A program made the position numbers and the translations under genes. This document shows, piece by piece, positions 46,286 to 55,451 of a DNA stretch of 64,000 nt (the first letter of the stretch is position 1; the number at the start of each line of letters is the position of its first letter). The notes below the pieces were generated by a model. The model was not told the origin of the DNA. It saw only the letters and a list, made by a program, of their open reading frames with translations, and did no database searches. Origin of the DNA: Tous-C4FEB sp044356555 (GTDB taxonomy: Bacteria > Verrucomicrobiota > Verrucomicrobiia > Opitutales > Opitutaceae). The stretch is taken from positions 1 to 64,000 of the forward strand of contig JBIKWB010000023.1 of NCBI GenBank assembly GCA_044356555.1. Reading direction: 5' to 3'.

Positions 46286-46978
46286 ATGCACTACCCCCGC
46301 TGGATGGTTTCACTCCTGCTGCTGGCGGCGCCCCTTGCGCGACTGGCCGCGGAAATCTCATATGCCTTGCCCGGCACGCCGCTTGAAATGGCGACCGACG
46401 AGGAAAAGTTCCGGATCTTCGCCACGAAGGTGGCGGCCGACGTCGAGGAGCAGCTCGGTGTTCCCGCCATGGTGGATGATGCCGCCACGCTGAAGACCTT
46501 GCTCTCGACCCGCGTGCATCTGGCCCATCACTTTGCCGACAACGACAAGGCCGTTGCGACGGCGGCGTGGATCCGCAGCCTGGCGGCCAATCCGGCGGAC
46601 AAGGCCTTTGCCGGCCTGACCACGCTGGCCTCGGTCGCGGCCCGGCGCCGGCTCCCCGGCGCTGCGCCCGGCGAAGCGGCCTACCGCGAAACGTTTCTGC
46701 GCGAGTTCACCCGGCAGTTGGCCGCGCTGCCGCGCACGCCGGAAATCGTCACCATGCTGCGCGGCCAGCGCGACAAAATCGCCGGCATGAATGAAGCAGA
46801 TCTGTTGAAGGAAGTCACCGGGGTGATCGCCCCCGCGATCGCCCGCCGCGGGTTCTGCGGCCTGAAGGAGGCCGACGATCTCGTGCGCGTCCGCCACCGG
46901 CTGGTGAGCATCCTGCCCGTGAAAAAAGAAACCCTGCAGGCCCTTGAGGCCGCCATCGCCGGGCGCTCTTCTCCATGA
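46286..46978 (+). CDS. Hypothetical exported helical protein
   Basis: 230 residues, not recognised. Signal peptide MVSLLLLAAPLARLAAE at the N-terminus. The mature part is predicted mostly helical and rich in Ala, Arg and Glu, with VHLAHHFADNDKAVATAAWIRSLAANP suggesting a helical-repeat or chaperone-like domain. No Cys pairs and no known motif. It overlaps the start of the next, damaged gene by 4 nt (ATGA), so they were once a translationally coupled pair. Confidence 0.55.
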   Translation: MHYPRWMVSLLLLAAPLARLAAEISYALPGTPLEMATDEEKFRIFATKVAADVEEQLGVPAMVDDAATLKTLLSTRVHLAHHFADNDKAVATAAWIRSLAANPADKAFAGLTTLASVAARRRLPGAAPGEAAYRETFLREFTRQLAALPRTPEIVTMLRGQRDKIAGMNEADLLKEVTGVIAPAIARRGFCGLKEADDLVRVRHRLVSILPVKKETLQALEAAIAGRSSP

Positions 46979-47422
46979 AAAACACCCACACCGCGCCGAT
47001 GGAGGTGCTCTCCGCCAAGAGCAACGGCCCGTTCGCGACCGAGCCGCACGAAGCGGGCTGGGCGGACGAGGCCCTGGCAGGCCAACGTCGGCGCGGAGGG
47101 CGTGAAGGAAGGAGCGTGAAAATACCTCGCCGAAGGCCAGCTGGACCTGGGCTACAACCGGGCGGCCACGAAATACCGGTGGAGCTACCTGCGTTTCACC
47201 TTCGATCTCGCCCGCTACGAATACGTGGATTTCCACTGTCACGGGAAGGAGTTCAACGTGCAGGGCCGGCGGCATGAGCCGACCCCGCCTCTCCAAGGTT
47301 GGCGCGCGAGCACCGACAAGGGCCCCGGCCTAGTCGGCACCGGCTTCGGCATCGAGGCGGCGACCGACAAACGCTGTTTCCTCTATTTCGACGGCGTCGT
47401 GATCTCGGCTTCCGAGGAATGA
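46975..47422 (+). pseudogene. Frameshifted/internally deleted gene of unknown exported-sugar-locus family
   Basis: The first frame from the ATG at 46975 reads MKNTHTAPMEVLSAKSNGPF ... PHEAGWADEALA and then degenerates. A second frame ending at 47422 carries a coherent C-terminus: GYNRAATKYRWSYLRFTFDL, FHCHGKEFNV, LQGWRASTDKGPGLVGTGFG and VVISASEE. The two parts belong in style to one protein of about 300 residues. Much of the middle is missing and a TGA lies in the second frame near 47110. I recognise the parts as a conserved but uncharacterised family, with no safe name. Confidence 0.6.
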
Positions 47423-47534
47423 CCTGAAGCGAGGCCGGACAATACTGCGCGTCGAGGGGCGGTGTCAGCCCCGGTTGATTCGAGAAGGAACCGGTCGGTC
47501 GACACCGCAGGGGTGGACCGAGAACTTCCTCCCG

Positions 47535-48644
47535 TCAGATCTTCACCTCGGCCACCCAGATGGGACAGGGGCCGCGGCCTTCGCCGTGATAATAAAAGAG
47601 GAGCCAGCGGTTGCCTTCGAGGTGAAGGAGCCACGGGTAGCCGAAGTCGGTGTTCGGATTGCCCTCGATCTTGGGCAAGGTGAGGAGCCGGCGTTCGTGC
47701 GTGAACTTGAGCGTCTTCGGGTCAGCGCTCCAGAGCTCGGCGCTGGCAGGCAGCGGGCGTTCGAAAGTCGCGGCGATGAGCGCGGCGGGATTCCTCGGAT
47801 CCACGATCGCGAAGGGGTGGGTGATAAGCGTGCTGTGCGGGCTGCGGATGGAAATGTTGGAGAGTTCTGTGAGCCACGTTTGGCCGAAGTCGTCGGAGAC
47901 GGCGATGTATTGGTTGACTGCGGCGGGACCGCGGCCGCGGATGAAGACCATGAGACGGTCGCCCTGGCGGACGAGGAGGGGTTCGCCGGCGTTGACGTTG
48001 GAGATCTGCTTTGGCTCGCCCCAAGTGAGACCGTCGTCCGCGGAGATGGATTGCCAGATGCCGCGGGTGTAGGGCTTCGAGCCGTCGCGGTAGTGGCCCA
48101 CGGCCATCAGGCGGCGGCCGGGCAGCTGAACGATCGTGCCAGTGGAAGATCCCGTCTTATTCGGGCCGAGCGCGGAGGTATCGACGGGCTTCCACGTGTG
48201 ACCGTTGTCAGTCGAGCGCCAACCGAAGATGTGGTTGGCCTCATTGCCGCGATGGCCGTGGGAGAGGAGGATAACGGCACCGTCGTGGGCGAGACCGATG
48301 GCCATGTTGCCGCTGTTGGAATATTCCATGCCCGGACCGAACTCGCGGAGGATATTCGGGGCGGAAAAAGATTTGCCGCCGTCGGTGGAGAGAGACACCG
48401 CCGGGCAACTGCCGTCGCCGTGATGGGTGCCGATCTGATAACCGAGGACGATGGTGCCGTCCGCGGTGCGCACGGCCTTGGGCCAGGCGAGGTGGTGGAA
48501 GCGGGGGTTGTCGAGCGGGCGCACGGCAACCCGAACCGGGGAGTTGTCGGTTGTGACGCCGGCCCAAGCGGGCAGGGGATCGGCGCGGAGCGGGAAGCTG
48601 CCGAGGGTGAGGACGAGCAGGAGCAGGGTCGGGGGAGTTTTCAT
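47535..48644 (-). CDS. Exported BNR/sialidase-like protein
   Basis: 369 residues from the ATG at 48644 with signal peptide LLLLVLTLGSFPLRADP. Asp boxes STDGGKSF, STDNGHTW, SADDGLTW and SDDFGQTW predict a propeller. It lacks the FRIP motif; the N-terminal RFHHLAWPKAVRTADGTIVL is an 'exo-sialidase-like' variant. The start overlaps the stop of the upstream sialidase fragment (ATGA), so it sits in an operon now headed by fused remnants. Confidence 0.85.
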   Translation of the reverse strand: MKTPPTLLLLVLTLGSFPLRADPLPAWAGVTTDNSPVRVAVRPLDNPRFHHLAWPKAVRTADGTIVLGYQIGTHHGDGSCPAVSLSTDGGKSFSAPNILREFGPGMEYSNSGNMAIGLAHDGAVILLSHGHRGNEANHIFGWRSTDNGHTWKPVDTSALGPNKTGSSTGTIVQLPGRRLMAVGHYRDGSKPYTRGIWQSISADDGLTWGEPKQISNVNAGEPLLVRQGDRLMVFIRGRGPAAVNQYIAVSDDFGQTWLTELSNISIRSPHSTLITHPFAIVDPRNPAALIAATFERPLPASAELWSADPKTLKFTHERRLLTLPKIEGNPNTDFGYPWLLHLEGNRWLLFYYHGEGRGPCPIWVAEVKI

Positions 48645-48988
48645 GAATAAAACCAAATGAGGGGCACGCGCATGAGGCCGGTGGACATGCGGCATTTGAT
48701 GACGACGGGATCATCGGACTGGCGCAGCGCGATCCAGGCTTCGTGGCCTTGGAAAAACACCGCCGGGTAGTCGGTGTTGCGCATCGGGTCGTGGATGATG
48801 ATCTTCCGCCGGGCATGCGGCCAGGAGCGGCCGCCGTCGGAGCTGATGCAGGTCATCACGGTGTGGCGGCGGCCGTTCATCGGCGCGCGGGCATTGTAGT
48901 TGGGCGTCCAGATCAGCAGGAAATCGTCGGAACCGGGCAGCCGGGAGAGATGAGCGGGCGCGTTCGAACTGATCACCTCGAGCGACAT
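48641..48988 (-). pseudogene. C-terminal fragment of a BNR/sialidase-like gene
   Basis: 115 codons: SLEVISSNAPAHLSRLPG, the Asp box SSDGGRSW, HDPMRNTDYPAVFFQGHEAW and the end MRVPLIWFYS. It aligns along its whole length with the last third of the BNR protein at 55911 (HDPARSIDYPSVLYRGNEAW; MRVPITWFTA). The first two thirds are gone. It is joined at about 48985 to an enolase-superfamily N-terminus in another frame. Confidence 0.8.
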
Positions 48989-49307
48989 CGATCATGCCCG
49001 ACATGGCGTCGCTCAGCGCATACAGGTCGCGGTTCGCGCGGCGGAGCCGCAGCCAGAGCCGCTCGATCTCGAGCGGGTTCTCGCCGCGGATCTTCGGCCA
49101 AAACACATCGCGTATCAGGCAGGCGATAGCCCGGCCGTCGCCCTGGTTGCCATAACCCATCGTGTAGCCGTCGATGCCCTCATCCGTGTGCAGGATGACG
49201 AGGGGATAATGCCAGGTGGCGGGCCGGCCGGCCGGGATACCCTCGGTCCCGTAGCGCGGGGCGGCATCAATCGCGATTTGTCGGATGGTCAGGCCGGAGA
49301 GTTTCAC
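48981..49307 (-). pseudogene. N-terminal fragment of a mandelate-racemase/enolase-superfamily gene
   Basis: From a GTG at 49307 the frame reads KLSGLTIRQIAIDAAPRYGT, VILHTDEGIDGYTMGYGNQG, then IERLWLRLRRANRDLYALSD and MSGMIDVA. These are the capping-domain features of the MR/MLE family, up to the point where the barrel usually continues with LWD. At about 48985 the sequence switches to the sialidase fragment. All barrel catalytic residues are missing. The intact gene probably encoded a sugar-acid dehydratase or epimerase. Confidence 0.7.
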
Positions 49308-49326
49308 GGGGATGGCAACAGCAGGC

Positions 49327-50610
49327 TCATCCCGCCACCGGTTCGGCGGCGCCGGCCCGCTCGAAGTCCCGCCGGGCGAACCGGTGATAGCTGAACAGCA
49401 TGATGGCGCCGGCGAGGAGGAAGGCGCCGGAGATGCCGGCGAAAACGGCGCCGAGACCGACCTCACGTTTGAGGTAGCCGGCGAGAAAGACCCCGCAGCC
49501 GCCCGAGGCCGTCGCGCAGGCGTTCATCAGGCCGATGGCGGTCGAGCGCAGGTTGGGCGGGACGATCTCGCAGAGGGTCGGATGGTCGTTGGCCTGGCCG
49601 ACACCGCGGAAGAAAGAGAACGCGGTGATGCCGGCGGCAACCACGGCGAAGGCCGGGGTCCCGAGAAAGAGCAAAAGAAACGGCGCCGCCAGCAGGTAAC
49701 AGGAGCCATACACCAAAACGCGCCGGTGTGGCGACCGGGCGGCGGCCCGGTCGGAGACCCAGCCACCGAAGGTCAGGCCGAGCATGACCGAAATCTGCAG
49801 CATGAAGGTGCCGGAGAAGCCGGCCGCCGCGAGCGACATGCCATAGGTCTCGCGAAGATAAAGCGGCAGCCAGGTGAAGAAGATCCACATGCCCATGCCG
49901 GACAGCATGGATTCGGCGACCATCGCATAGTAGGTAGGCACGCCAGAGAGGTGCTTGAGCGCGGCGAGGAACGTCGGTCTCGGCGCGGCATCCGCAGCGG
50001 GGGCGGGCGGCGCCGAGGGCAGGAACGACCGGGAGCACAACGCCAGGGCGATGCCGGCCAGGCCGAAGACCAGGAAGCCCGACCGCCAGCCGTAGTGCTG
50101 GGCCAGCAGGCCGGCGAGCGATCCGCCCAGCACCATGCCGCAGTTGATGCCGACCGACATTAGGCTCATCGCGCGGCCGCGGGTGACCGGGCCGTGATGC
50201 TGCGCGATCAGGGCGAAGGCCGCCGGAAAAAAAAGACATTCCGCGATGCCGAGGCTGACGCGCAGACCGAGCAAAAGCGGAAAACTGTCGGCCAACCCGG
50301 TCAGGGCGGTGACAACGCTCCAGGCGACGAGGCTGATGACGACAATCCGGCCGCGGGAAAAGCGATCGGCCAGCAAACCGGCGAAGGGTGACCCGAGGGC
50401 ATAGCTCCAAAGGAAGACCGACCCCAACAAGCCCAGGGCGACATCGGACAGGGCGAGGTCGACGCGCACGGCCGACAGCACCGACGACATTACCGCGCGG
50501 TCGGCAAAGTTAAACGCCGCGGCGGTGGCCAGAAAGGCGGTCATCTGCCAGCGCAGGTGGCGATGCGGTGGCGCGGACGCGGGGCCGTCGGCGGGGGACA
50601 CGGGGGGCAT
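49327..50610 (-). CDS. MFS transporter (ACS-type, sugar-acid importer)
   Basis: 427 residues from the ATG at 50610; upstream frame to 50700 is Arg-rich and unlikely to be coding. Twelve hydrophobic segments. MTAFLATAAAFNFADRAVMSSVL and LLLGLRVSLGIAECLFFPAAF (between helices 3 and 4) mark the anion-cation symporter group that imports hexuronates, galactonate or sialic acid. It directly precedes the enolase-superfamily remnant, a typical sugar-acid pairing. Confidence 0.87.
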   Translation of the reverse strand: MPPVSPADGPASAPPHRHLRWQMTAFLATAAAFNFADRAVMSSVLSAVRVDLALSDVALGLLGSVFLWSYALGSPFAGLLADRFSRGRIVVISLVAWSVVTALTGLADSFPLLLGLRVSLGIAECLFFPAAFALIAQHHGPVTRGRAMSLMSVGINCGMVLGGSLAGLLAQHYGWRSGFLVFGLAGIALALCSRSFLPSAPPAPAADAAPRPTFLAALKHLSGVPTYYAMVAESMLSGMGMWIFFTWLPLYLRETYGMSLAAAGFSGTFMLQISVMLGLTFGGWVSDRAAARSPHRRVLVYGSCYLLAAPFLLLFLGTPAFAVVAAGITAFSFFRGVGQANDHPTLCEIVPPNLRSTAIGLMNACATASGGCGVFLAGYLKREVGLGAVFAGISGAFLLAGAIMLFSYHRFARRDFERAGAAEPVAG

Positions 50611-50729
50611 GCGGCGGGGGAGGGGGAGGATTCGAGTCGGCACTGCGACGCGCCTGTGTCGAGGCCAGCAGCAAAATCGCGGCCGCGCAATGCCGGCCAC
50701 GAGGTATTGTCTTGGTGCCAGTGCCGGGG

Positions 50730-51161
50730 TCAGGCCCCTCGTAGGTCGGGCAGGAGGGAGGCGAGATCCGTGCCGGTCAACGTGGCTGGGCGCGCGGCTT
50801 GGTTCAGGTCGGCGACGGCGTCTGCGAGCGACACGGGAGTGCCGGCCGGCTCGGGGATCAGGTGCAGGTGGAGGTGCGCACCGGGCTTGCCGTCACCGAG
50901 CAAGATCACCCGCGTGAGCCGGAAGCGCCGCTCGAGGCCGACTCCAAGGCGACCGGCTAGCGTGGCGAGCCCGGCCAGGTCCGCGTCGGAGAACCCGCTG
51001 GTCTGCGGCCGGTGCGCTTTGAGGATAAGGCTGACATGATCGGGTGCGACGGGCCGGCGGTTGAGCACGGTGAAGACCGTGTCTGTTTGCAGGATGAGGT
51101 TGGGCAGCGCGACCGCGAGGTCCGGGGCGACGAGCACGGAGCAGAATTTGCAGTCAATCAT
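50730..51161 (-). CDS. HIT-family (histidine triad) protein
   Basis: 143 residues. The histidine triad GAHLHLHLIPE is at residues 99-109, and an N-terminal CKFC pair may bind zinc. HIT proteins hydrolyse or transfer nucleotides, for example HINT-type phosphoramidases and Ap4A or sugar-1-phosphate nucleotidyl enzymes. A metabolic housekeeping gene embedded in the operon between the FAD oxidoreductase and the MFS gene; a galactose-1-phosphate-uridylyltransferase-like role is possible but not supported directly. Confidence 0.83.
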   Translation of the reverse strand: MIDCKFCSVLVAPDLAVALPNLILQTDTVFTVLNRRPVAPDHVSLILKAHRPQTSGFSDADLAGLATLAGRLGVGLERRFRLTRVILLGDGKPGAHLHLHLIPEPAGTPVSLADAVADLNQAARPATLTGTDLASLLPDLRGA

Positions 51162-51170
51162 GGCGACGGA

Positions 51171-52664
51171 TTATTTCCGCACCCACGAGCCTTCGCCGGC
51201 GGTGACGGGATCCCGGTCGCCGGTGGTGGGCGGCTCGTCGAAGGGCAGCTGGCCGACCTCGTCGATGGCCTGCAAGTTGGGGCCGCCGACGGTGCGGCCG
51301 AACTCGGCGCCCTGCGCTGCGAGCGTGTCCTGCAGTTTCGCGATGGGCACTTGGCGCACGGAGACGCCGGCTTTGACCGCGAGCGCGGCGACGGTGCCGG
51401 CGGCTTGACCCTGGCCCTGGCAGATGGGAATGACTCGGGTGGAGGCGATGGCCTCGTGCGTCGCGGAGATGCACTTGCCGGACATCAGCAGTCCGTCCAC
51501 ATCGCGGGCAATCAGGCTGCGCAGCGGGATGGTGTAGGTGCGGACGTTGTGCGAATCGACCCAAGTGCCGGCGGGCCGGTGGATGTCGATGTGGTAGGCG
51601 CCCATGCTGACGGCGTCGTCGAATACGCGACCGGCAATGAGATCTTCGGCGGTGAGCACATAGTCGCCCATGATACGGCGGCTCTCGCGCACGCCGAGCA
51701 TCGGGGCGATCTCGCGCAAATGGGACTCTTCGAAGCCGGGGACATATTTCTTGAAGAACCGCACGAGCACCGGTATCTGCTCGTAGACCTTGGCGTAGGC
51801 GTCGGTCAGGCTGCTGATGTCGGTCGGGTCGAGGCCGAGCACGCGGGTCATGACGACGAGGTATTCGTCGGGGCGGTGAAGTTTTACGCCGACCACGCGC
51901 GACTGCGGCACCTCGAAGTCGCCCGCGGCGCGGGCATTTTCGATGAGCTTGGCGTAACCGCCGCAGATGATGACGTGCATCCGGTCGATGCGGCGCATCA
52001 TCTTCTCGCGGATATCCGGATAGGGCGCGATCCACTCGCGGTAGTTGATCGACGGGTCCTTGCAACCGGCGATGAAACCCTCGCGGCTGACACCGCCGAG
52101 CTTGAAGACGAGCGTGGGGGCTTGGACGAGGCCGTCGGCGGTGCGGCCCTTTTCCCATTTCACCCCGCCGCGGGCGGCCACGTCGCCGTCGCCGCTGCAA
52201 TCAATCGTGACATCCGCCTCGATGCGCTGGCGGCCGGACTTGTTCTCCACGATGACGCCGCAGATGCGGTCGCCTTCTCGGAGGGTTTCCACGACCACCG
52301 TGTGCATGAGCAGGCGGACTCCGGCCTCGCGCATGAGCTGCATGAGGAGGATTTTCCACCAATGGGAATCGATGCTGATGCCCGAGGCGCACTTGGGGTC
52401 GAACTCATGGTCGCTGGCCGCGCCCATCGCCTGCAGCCGGCGGCAGAATTCGAGCGGGATGCCCTTTACGATGAGCCGGTAGTCCCGGTCGTGGAAGCCG
52501 AGCCACGGCAGCGTGGCGGAAATGCCGCCGAGGAAGCCGGCGCTCTCGACAAGCATGGTGTCGGCGCCGTTGCGGGCGGCGGCGAGGGCGGCGGTCTGGC
52601 CGGCGGCACCTGAGCCGATGACTAGGACCTGGGTGCGGACGGTGGAAACGGGGGTTGTCGACAT
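51171..52664 (-). CDS. FAD-dependent oxidoreductase (FAD_oxidored family)
   Basis: 497 residues from the ATG at 52664. The FAD motif TQVLVIGSGAAGQTAALAAAR is at residues 11-31. DVTIDCSGDGDVAARGG near residue 165 and the late GLLMSGKCISATHEAIAS carry the second FAD contact. No signal peptide. It is the target-proximal gene to one of two AraC-type sites (52675-52687) and is divergent from the AraC regulator, so it is probably the first gene of an inducible operon that continues to the HIT and MFS genes. Confidence 0.9.
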   Translation of the reverse strand: MSTTPVSTVRTQVLVIGSGAAGQTAALAAARNGADTMLVESAGFLGGISATLPWLGFHDRDYRLIVKGIPLEFCRRLQAMGAASDHEFDPKCASGISIDSHWWKILLMQLMREAGVRLLMHTVVVETLREGDRICGVIVENKSGRQRIEADVTIDCSGDGDVAARGGVKWEKGRTADGLVQAPTLVFKLGGVSREGFIAGCKDPSINYREWIAPYPDIREKMMRRIDRMHVIICGGYAKLIENARAAGDFEVPQSRVVGVKLHRPDEYLVVMTRVLGLDPTDISSLTDAYAKVYEQIPVLVRFFKKYVPGFEESHLREIAPMLGVRESRRIMGDYVLTAEDLIAGRVFDDAVSMGAYHIDIHRPAGTWVDSHNVRTYTIPLRSLIARDVDGLLMSGKCISATHEAIASTRVIPICQGQGQAAGTVAALAVKAGVSVRQVPIAKLQDTLAAQGAEFGRTVGGPNLQAIDEVGQLPFDEPPTTGDRDPVTAGEGSWVRK

Positions 52665-52674
52665 AGGATAGTAT

Positions 52675-52687
52675 TATCGTAACGGAT
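52675..52687 (+). promoter_or_regulatory. AraC-site candidate 1
   Basis: TATCGTAACGGAT, 11 nt from the FAD oxidoreductase start. It matches site 2 in 12 of 13 positions and also shares a nearby TAGTA. Confidence 0.55.
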
Positions 52688-52760
52688 AAAATTGGATGAT
52701 GAACCGAATTTACCACTTAAGTGGCGGCCGTAAACGACAGGGTTGATTCATTAGTAGCAC

Positions 52761-52773
52761 TATCGTAACGTAT
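52761..52773 (+). promoter_or_regulatory. AraC-site candidate 2
   Basis: TATCGTAACGTAT, 4 nt before the AraC ATG at 52778. Occupancy would block expression of the regulator itself. Confidence 0.55.
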
Positions 52774-52777
52774 CGGC

Positions 52778-53632
52778 ATGGACCAAGCCGGAGACTTCAG
52801 CGCCCGCATCGACAGTGTTCTGGACGCGGGGGGGATCCGAGCGGTCACGCGCGCCGTGGAGCCCGGCCACGCCGGCATGCCTCGCGACGCCTCGCTTATG
52901 GAGCACGCGCGGATGATCGTCTGCCTGGACGGCACGGCGTGCTTCCAGTTGCAGCGCACCGGAGCCCCCGCGGAGGTGATGTTGCAGCCGCGCGACGGTT
53001 TGTTTGTCGCGCCCGGGCGCTGGGTGCGGGCGCAGCCGCGCCAGCCCTACGTGTCGATGGGTGTGGTTTTTTATCCGGCGATGACGCGCTTCTACCTGAT
53101 GCGCGGCCGGCCGGCACGCGCCGGCGATCCGGTGGAGACTTGCGTGGTGCCCGGGGGACTGGCCGGGGATGAGCACGCGCTGGCCCGACTGCTGGCTGGC
53201 ATCCCGCCGGCGCAGGCGGCCGACCGTTTTTTCCGGAACGCCTTCGAGTGCCTCCTGATCGCGGCGCGGGGTGTGCTTTCCCTCCCGCCGCCGGAGCAGA
53301 CGGCCGGCAAGGCGCGCTTCACCTGGCAGGCGGCGGGCGACTTCATTGCGGACAACCTTCAACGTCCGCTCAGCCGCAAGGATGTGGCGCGGCACCTGCG
53401 CGTGCACCCCAACCACCTGTCGCGGCTCTTCGGCGAGTTCAGCCGGGAGCCGTTCTCTACCTACCTCCAGAACCGCCGGCTGGAGCGCGCCCGGCTGCTG
53501 CTGGAGGACCCGCGGCTAAACATCGCCGAGGTGGCTCGGCTGTGCGGGTTCAGCAGCGCCAATTACTTCATCCGCGTGTTCCACCAACGCACTGGCCGCA
53601 CTCCCACGCGGGTTCGGCTCGCCGGGAAGTGA
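52778..53632 (+). CDS. AraC-family transcriptional regulator
   Basis: 284 residues from the ATG at 52778. The N-terminal 150 residues form a cupin-like sensor (MIVCLDGTACFQLQRTGAP, LFVAPGRWVRAQPRQPYVSMG). The C-terminus has the AraC double helix-turn-helix (LSRKDVARHLRVHPNHLSRLFGEFSREPF ... IAEVARLCGFSSANYFIRVFHQRTG). The 114-nt divergent region before it contains two copies of a 13-mer. It probably controls the FAD oxidoreductase operon and itself, and perhaps the 53.6-60 kb genes. Confidence 0.92.
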   Translation: MDQAGDFSARIDSVLDAGGIRAVTRAVEPGHAGMPRDASLMEHARMIVCLDGTACFQLQRTGAPAEVMLQPRDGLFVAPGRWVRAQPRQPYVSMGVVFYPAMTRFYLMRGRPARAGDPVETCVVPGGLAGDEHALARLLAGIPPAQAADRFFRNAFECLLIAARGVLSLPPPEQTAGKARFTWQAAGDFIADNLQRPLSRKDVARHLRVHPNHLSRLFGEFSREPFSTYLQNRRLERARLLLEDPRLNIAEVARLCGFSSANYFIRVFHQRTGRTPTRVRLAGK

Positions 53633-53653
53633 CCGGTCGGTGCGGGACCTGGC

Positions 53654-55438
53654 TCAGAGTCGCCAAGCCTCGCCGAAGTAGAATGTGTCAGCGTCCCTCA
53701 GTTCCAGGTTGTGGTGGCTGTAGTAGGAGCGCGCGGTGTCCATACGCGGCCAGTCGAGCTCGACGCCGGCACGCTGCAGTTCGCGCTGGAAGTCGGCGAG
53801 GTGGACCGGCGTGTTCCGCACCTGCCGGGGCTTGAGCCCGCGCGTGAGACAGAAAGAGGCGAGTGCGCCCGCAGCCTCGCCGATGTTCCATTCCGTCGGA
53901 TGGATGCGGAACGCGCCGTTGGTGACGTGGGTGACGCCGAGGTTTTTGCAGGCGGGCAGGAGGTTCTCGACGCGCACGGGAATGAGCGCGCCGAGCGGGA
54001 TTTGCTGCAGCCAGTGCTTGCCGTGCACGACCTCGGTGATGGGGGGCCCGCCCGGGGCGGTCGGCTTGTGGATGTCCACGCGGTAGCCGCTGAGGCCGAC
54101 GCTGTCGCGGTATTTGACCGGCCCCGACTTAGTCTCCGGAAGGTCGGTGCGGAAGTGCTGCTCAAGCACGGTGAACTCGGCCTTGATGCGGCGCGACTCG
54201 CGGATGTAGGGCGTCTGGGCGAGACCGTCCGCGGTGCCGAACACATCGCCGCGCGGACGCAGGCCCGGGAATCCCGTGCGGCCGGTGGCCGGGTCGGGCG
54301 CCTCGGTTTGCAGCCAGTAGATGGTGCTTAGGCTCAGCTGGCGGGCGGCGGCCAGATGCCTTTTGCGTTCCTCGTTCGACACGCCGCAGAGCACCCCAAG
54401 ATGGTATTCGTTGATTGGCCAGATGGCGACGGTCAGATCGCTGGGAAAGGCGCCGGGCGCGAAGTTCTCGCGGCAAAGCACCCGGCGGAAATTCCAGGTG
54501 CTGGCGACGTAGGCACCCGGCTTGGCCGGCCGGCGCAGGTGATCGTGTTTCGCGCCGAAGAGGTCGGGCAGGGTGAACTTGGGGAAGTTGCCGCGGTGGC
54601 TCTGCGCAGCTTTCCAGAAGTCGTAATCGCGGGGCTTGTCGATCACGTGTTCCTCGCCCGGCAGGTGGTCGAGGGCGAAGACGTGGGTGAAGACCATCTG
54701 CTCGTGGGGCTCGGCCGGTCCGTCCACCGCGAGCGGTTCGCCGGTCTCGGCGCGGGACTCGGCGCCAATGACGGATTCGACGCCCCCGAGTTCCAGCAGG
54801 TCGCCCAGTTCGGTGGCGTCGATGATGTAGGAAGCGGCTAGGCTGCGCTGGGTTCCCGAGGTTTCATCGAGCAAGGTAACCGCCCTGGCGTGATCGCCTT
54901 CCATAGCGACGGCGACCGGCCGGTGACGGAGCAGAAGCTGGAGGCGGCCGGCCGAGATATACGGGGCCAGCATCTCGTATAGCACCGCGAGCCCGACGCG
55001 CGGCTCGAAGCACAGTTTGCTGACCCAGCCGGCGCCGGGATTCAGGTTGGGATCCCGGCGGGCCGCGTCCGTGAGCGGATAATGGCGCCGGTAGTAGGCG
55101 CGGACACCTTCGCGGAAGTCGGCGTAACTCTGCGTGCGGCCGTAGCGCTCACTCCAAGGATGTTCGTCGAGCGGGATGCCTTGGGTGGTCGCCTGACCGC
55201 CGATCCAGTTGGTTTCCTCGCTGAGAATGACGCGGTGTCCCATGCGGACGGCGGCGAGCGCGGCCGCTACGCCGCCCAGGCTTCCGCCGATTACGAGCAC
55301 GTCGGTCCGGAGTTCGCGGCCCGATCGGGCGGCCGCAGCCGGCGCCGTGGTCGTGGCGCGGGTCAGGACGGTCGGGGCGGTCACCGCCGCCGAAAGCAGG
55401 GCGGCGGATTTGAGGAAGGATCGGCGAGTGGCCTTCAT
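53654..55438 (-). CDS. Tat-exported FAD-dependent oxidoreductase (FAD_oxidored family)
   Basis: 594 residues from the ATG at 55438, which gives the Tat leader KATRRSFLKSAALLSAAVTA. FAD motif TDVLVIGGSLGGVAAALAAV near residue 45 and SYIIDATELGDLLELGG near 220. The C-terminal part includes YRDSVGLSGYRVDIHKP. It is likely a periplasmic flavoprotein loaded with FAD before export. Same family as the genes at 41645 and 51171, but only this one is exported. It follows the YhcH-like gene by 13 nt. Confidence 0.9.
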   Translation of the reverse strand: MKATRRSFLKSAALLSAAVTAPTVLTRATTTAPAAAARSGRELRTDVLVIGGSLGGVAAALAAVRMGHRVILSEETNWIGGQATTQGIPLDEHPWSERYGRTQSYADFREGVRAYYRRHYPLTDAARRDPNLNPGAGWVSKLCFEPRVGLAVLYEMLAPYISAGRLQLLLRHRPVAVAMEGDHARAVTLLDETSGTQRSLAASYIIDATELGDLLELGGVESVIGAESRAETGEPLAVDGPAEPHEQMVFTHVFALDHLPGEEHVIDKPRDYDFWKAAQSHRGNFPKFTLPDLFGAKHDHLRRPAKPGAYVASTWNFRRVLCRENFAPGAFPSDLTVAIWPINEYHLGVLCGVSNEERKRHLAAARQLSLSTIYWLQTEAPDPATGRTGFPGLRPRGDVFGTADGLAQTPYIRESRRIKAEFTVLEQHFRTDLPETKSGPVKYRDSVGLSGYRVDIHKPTAPGGPPITEVVHGKHWLQQIPLGALIPVRVENLLPACKNLGVTHVTNGAFRIHPTEWNIGEAAGALASFCLTRGLKPRQVRNTPVHLADFQRELQRAGVELDWPRMDTARSYYSHHNLELRDADTFYFGEAWRL

Positions 55439-55451
55439 GGGGCGGGAAGAT

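Noticed and set aside
47475..48650. 391-codon plus-strand frame
   Set aside because: Antisense to the BNR gene at 47535-48644, which has a signal peptide and four Asp boxes.
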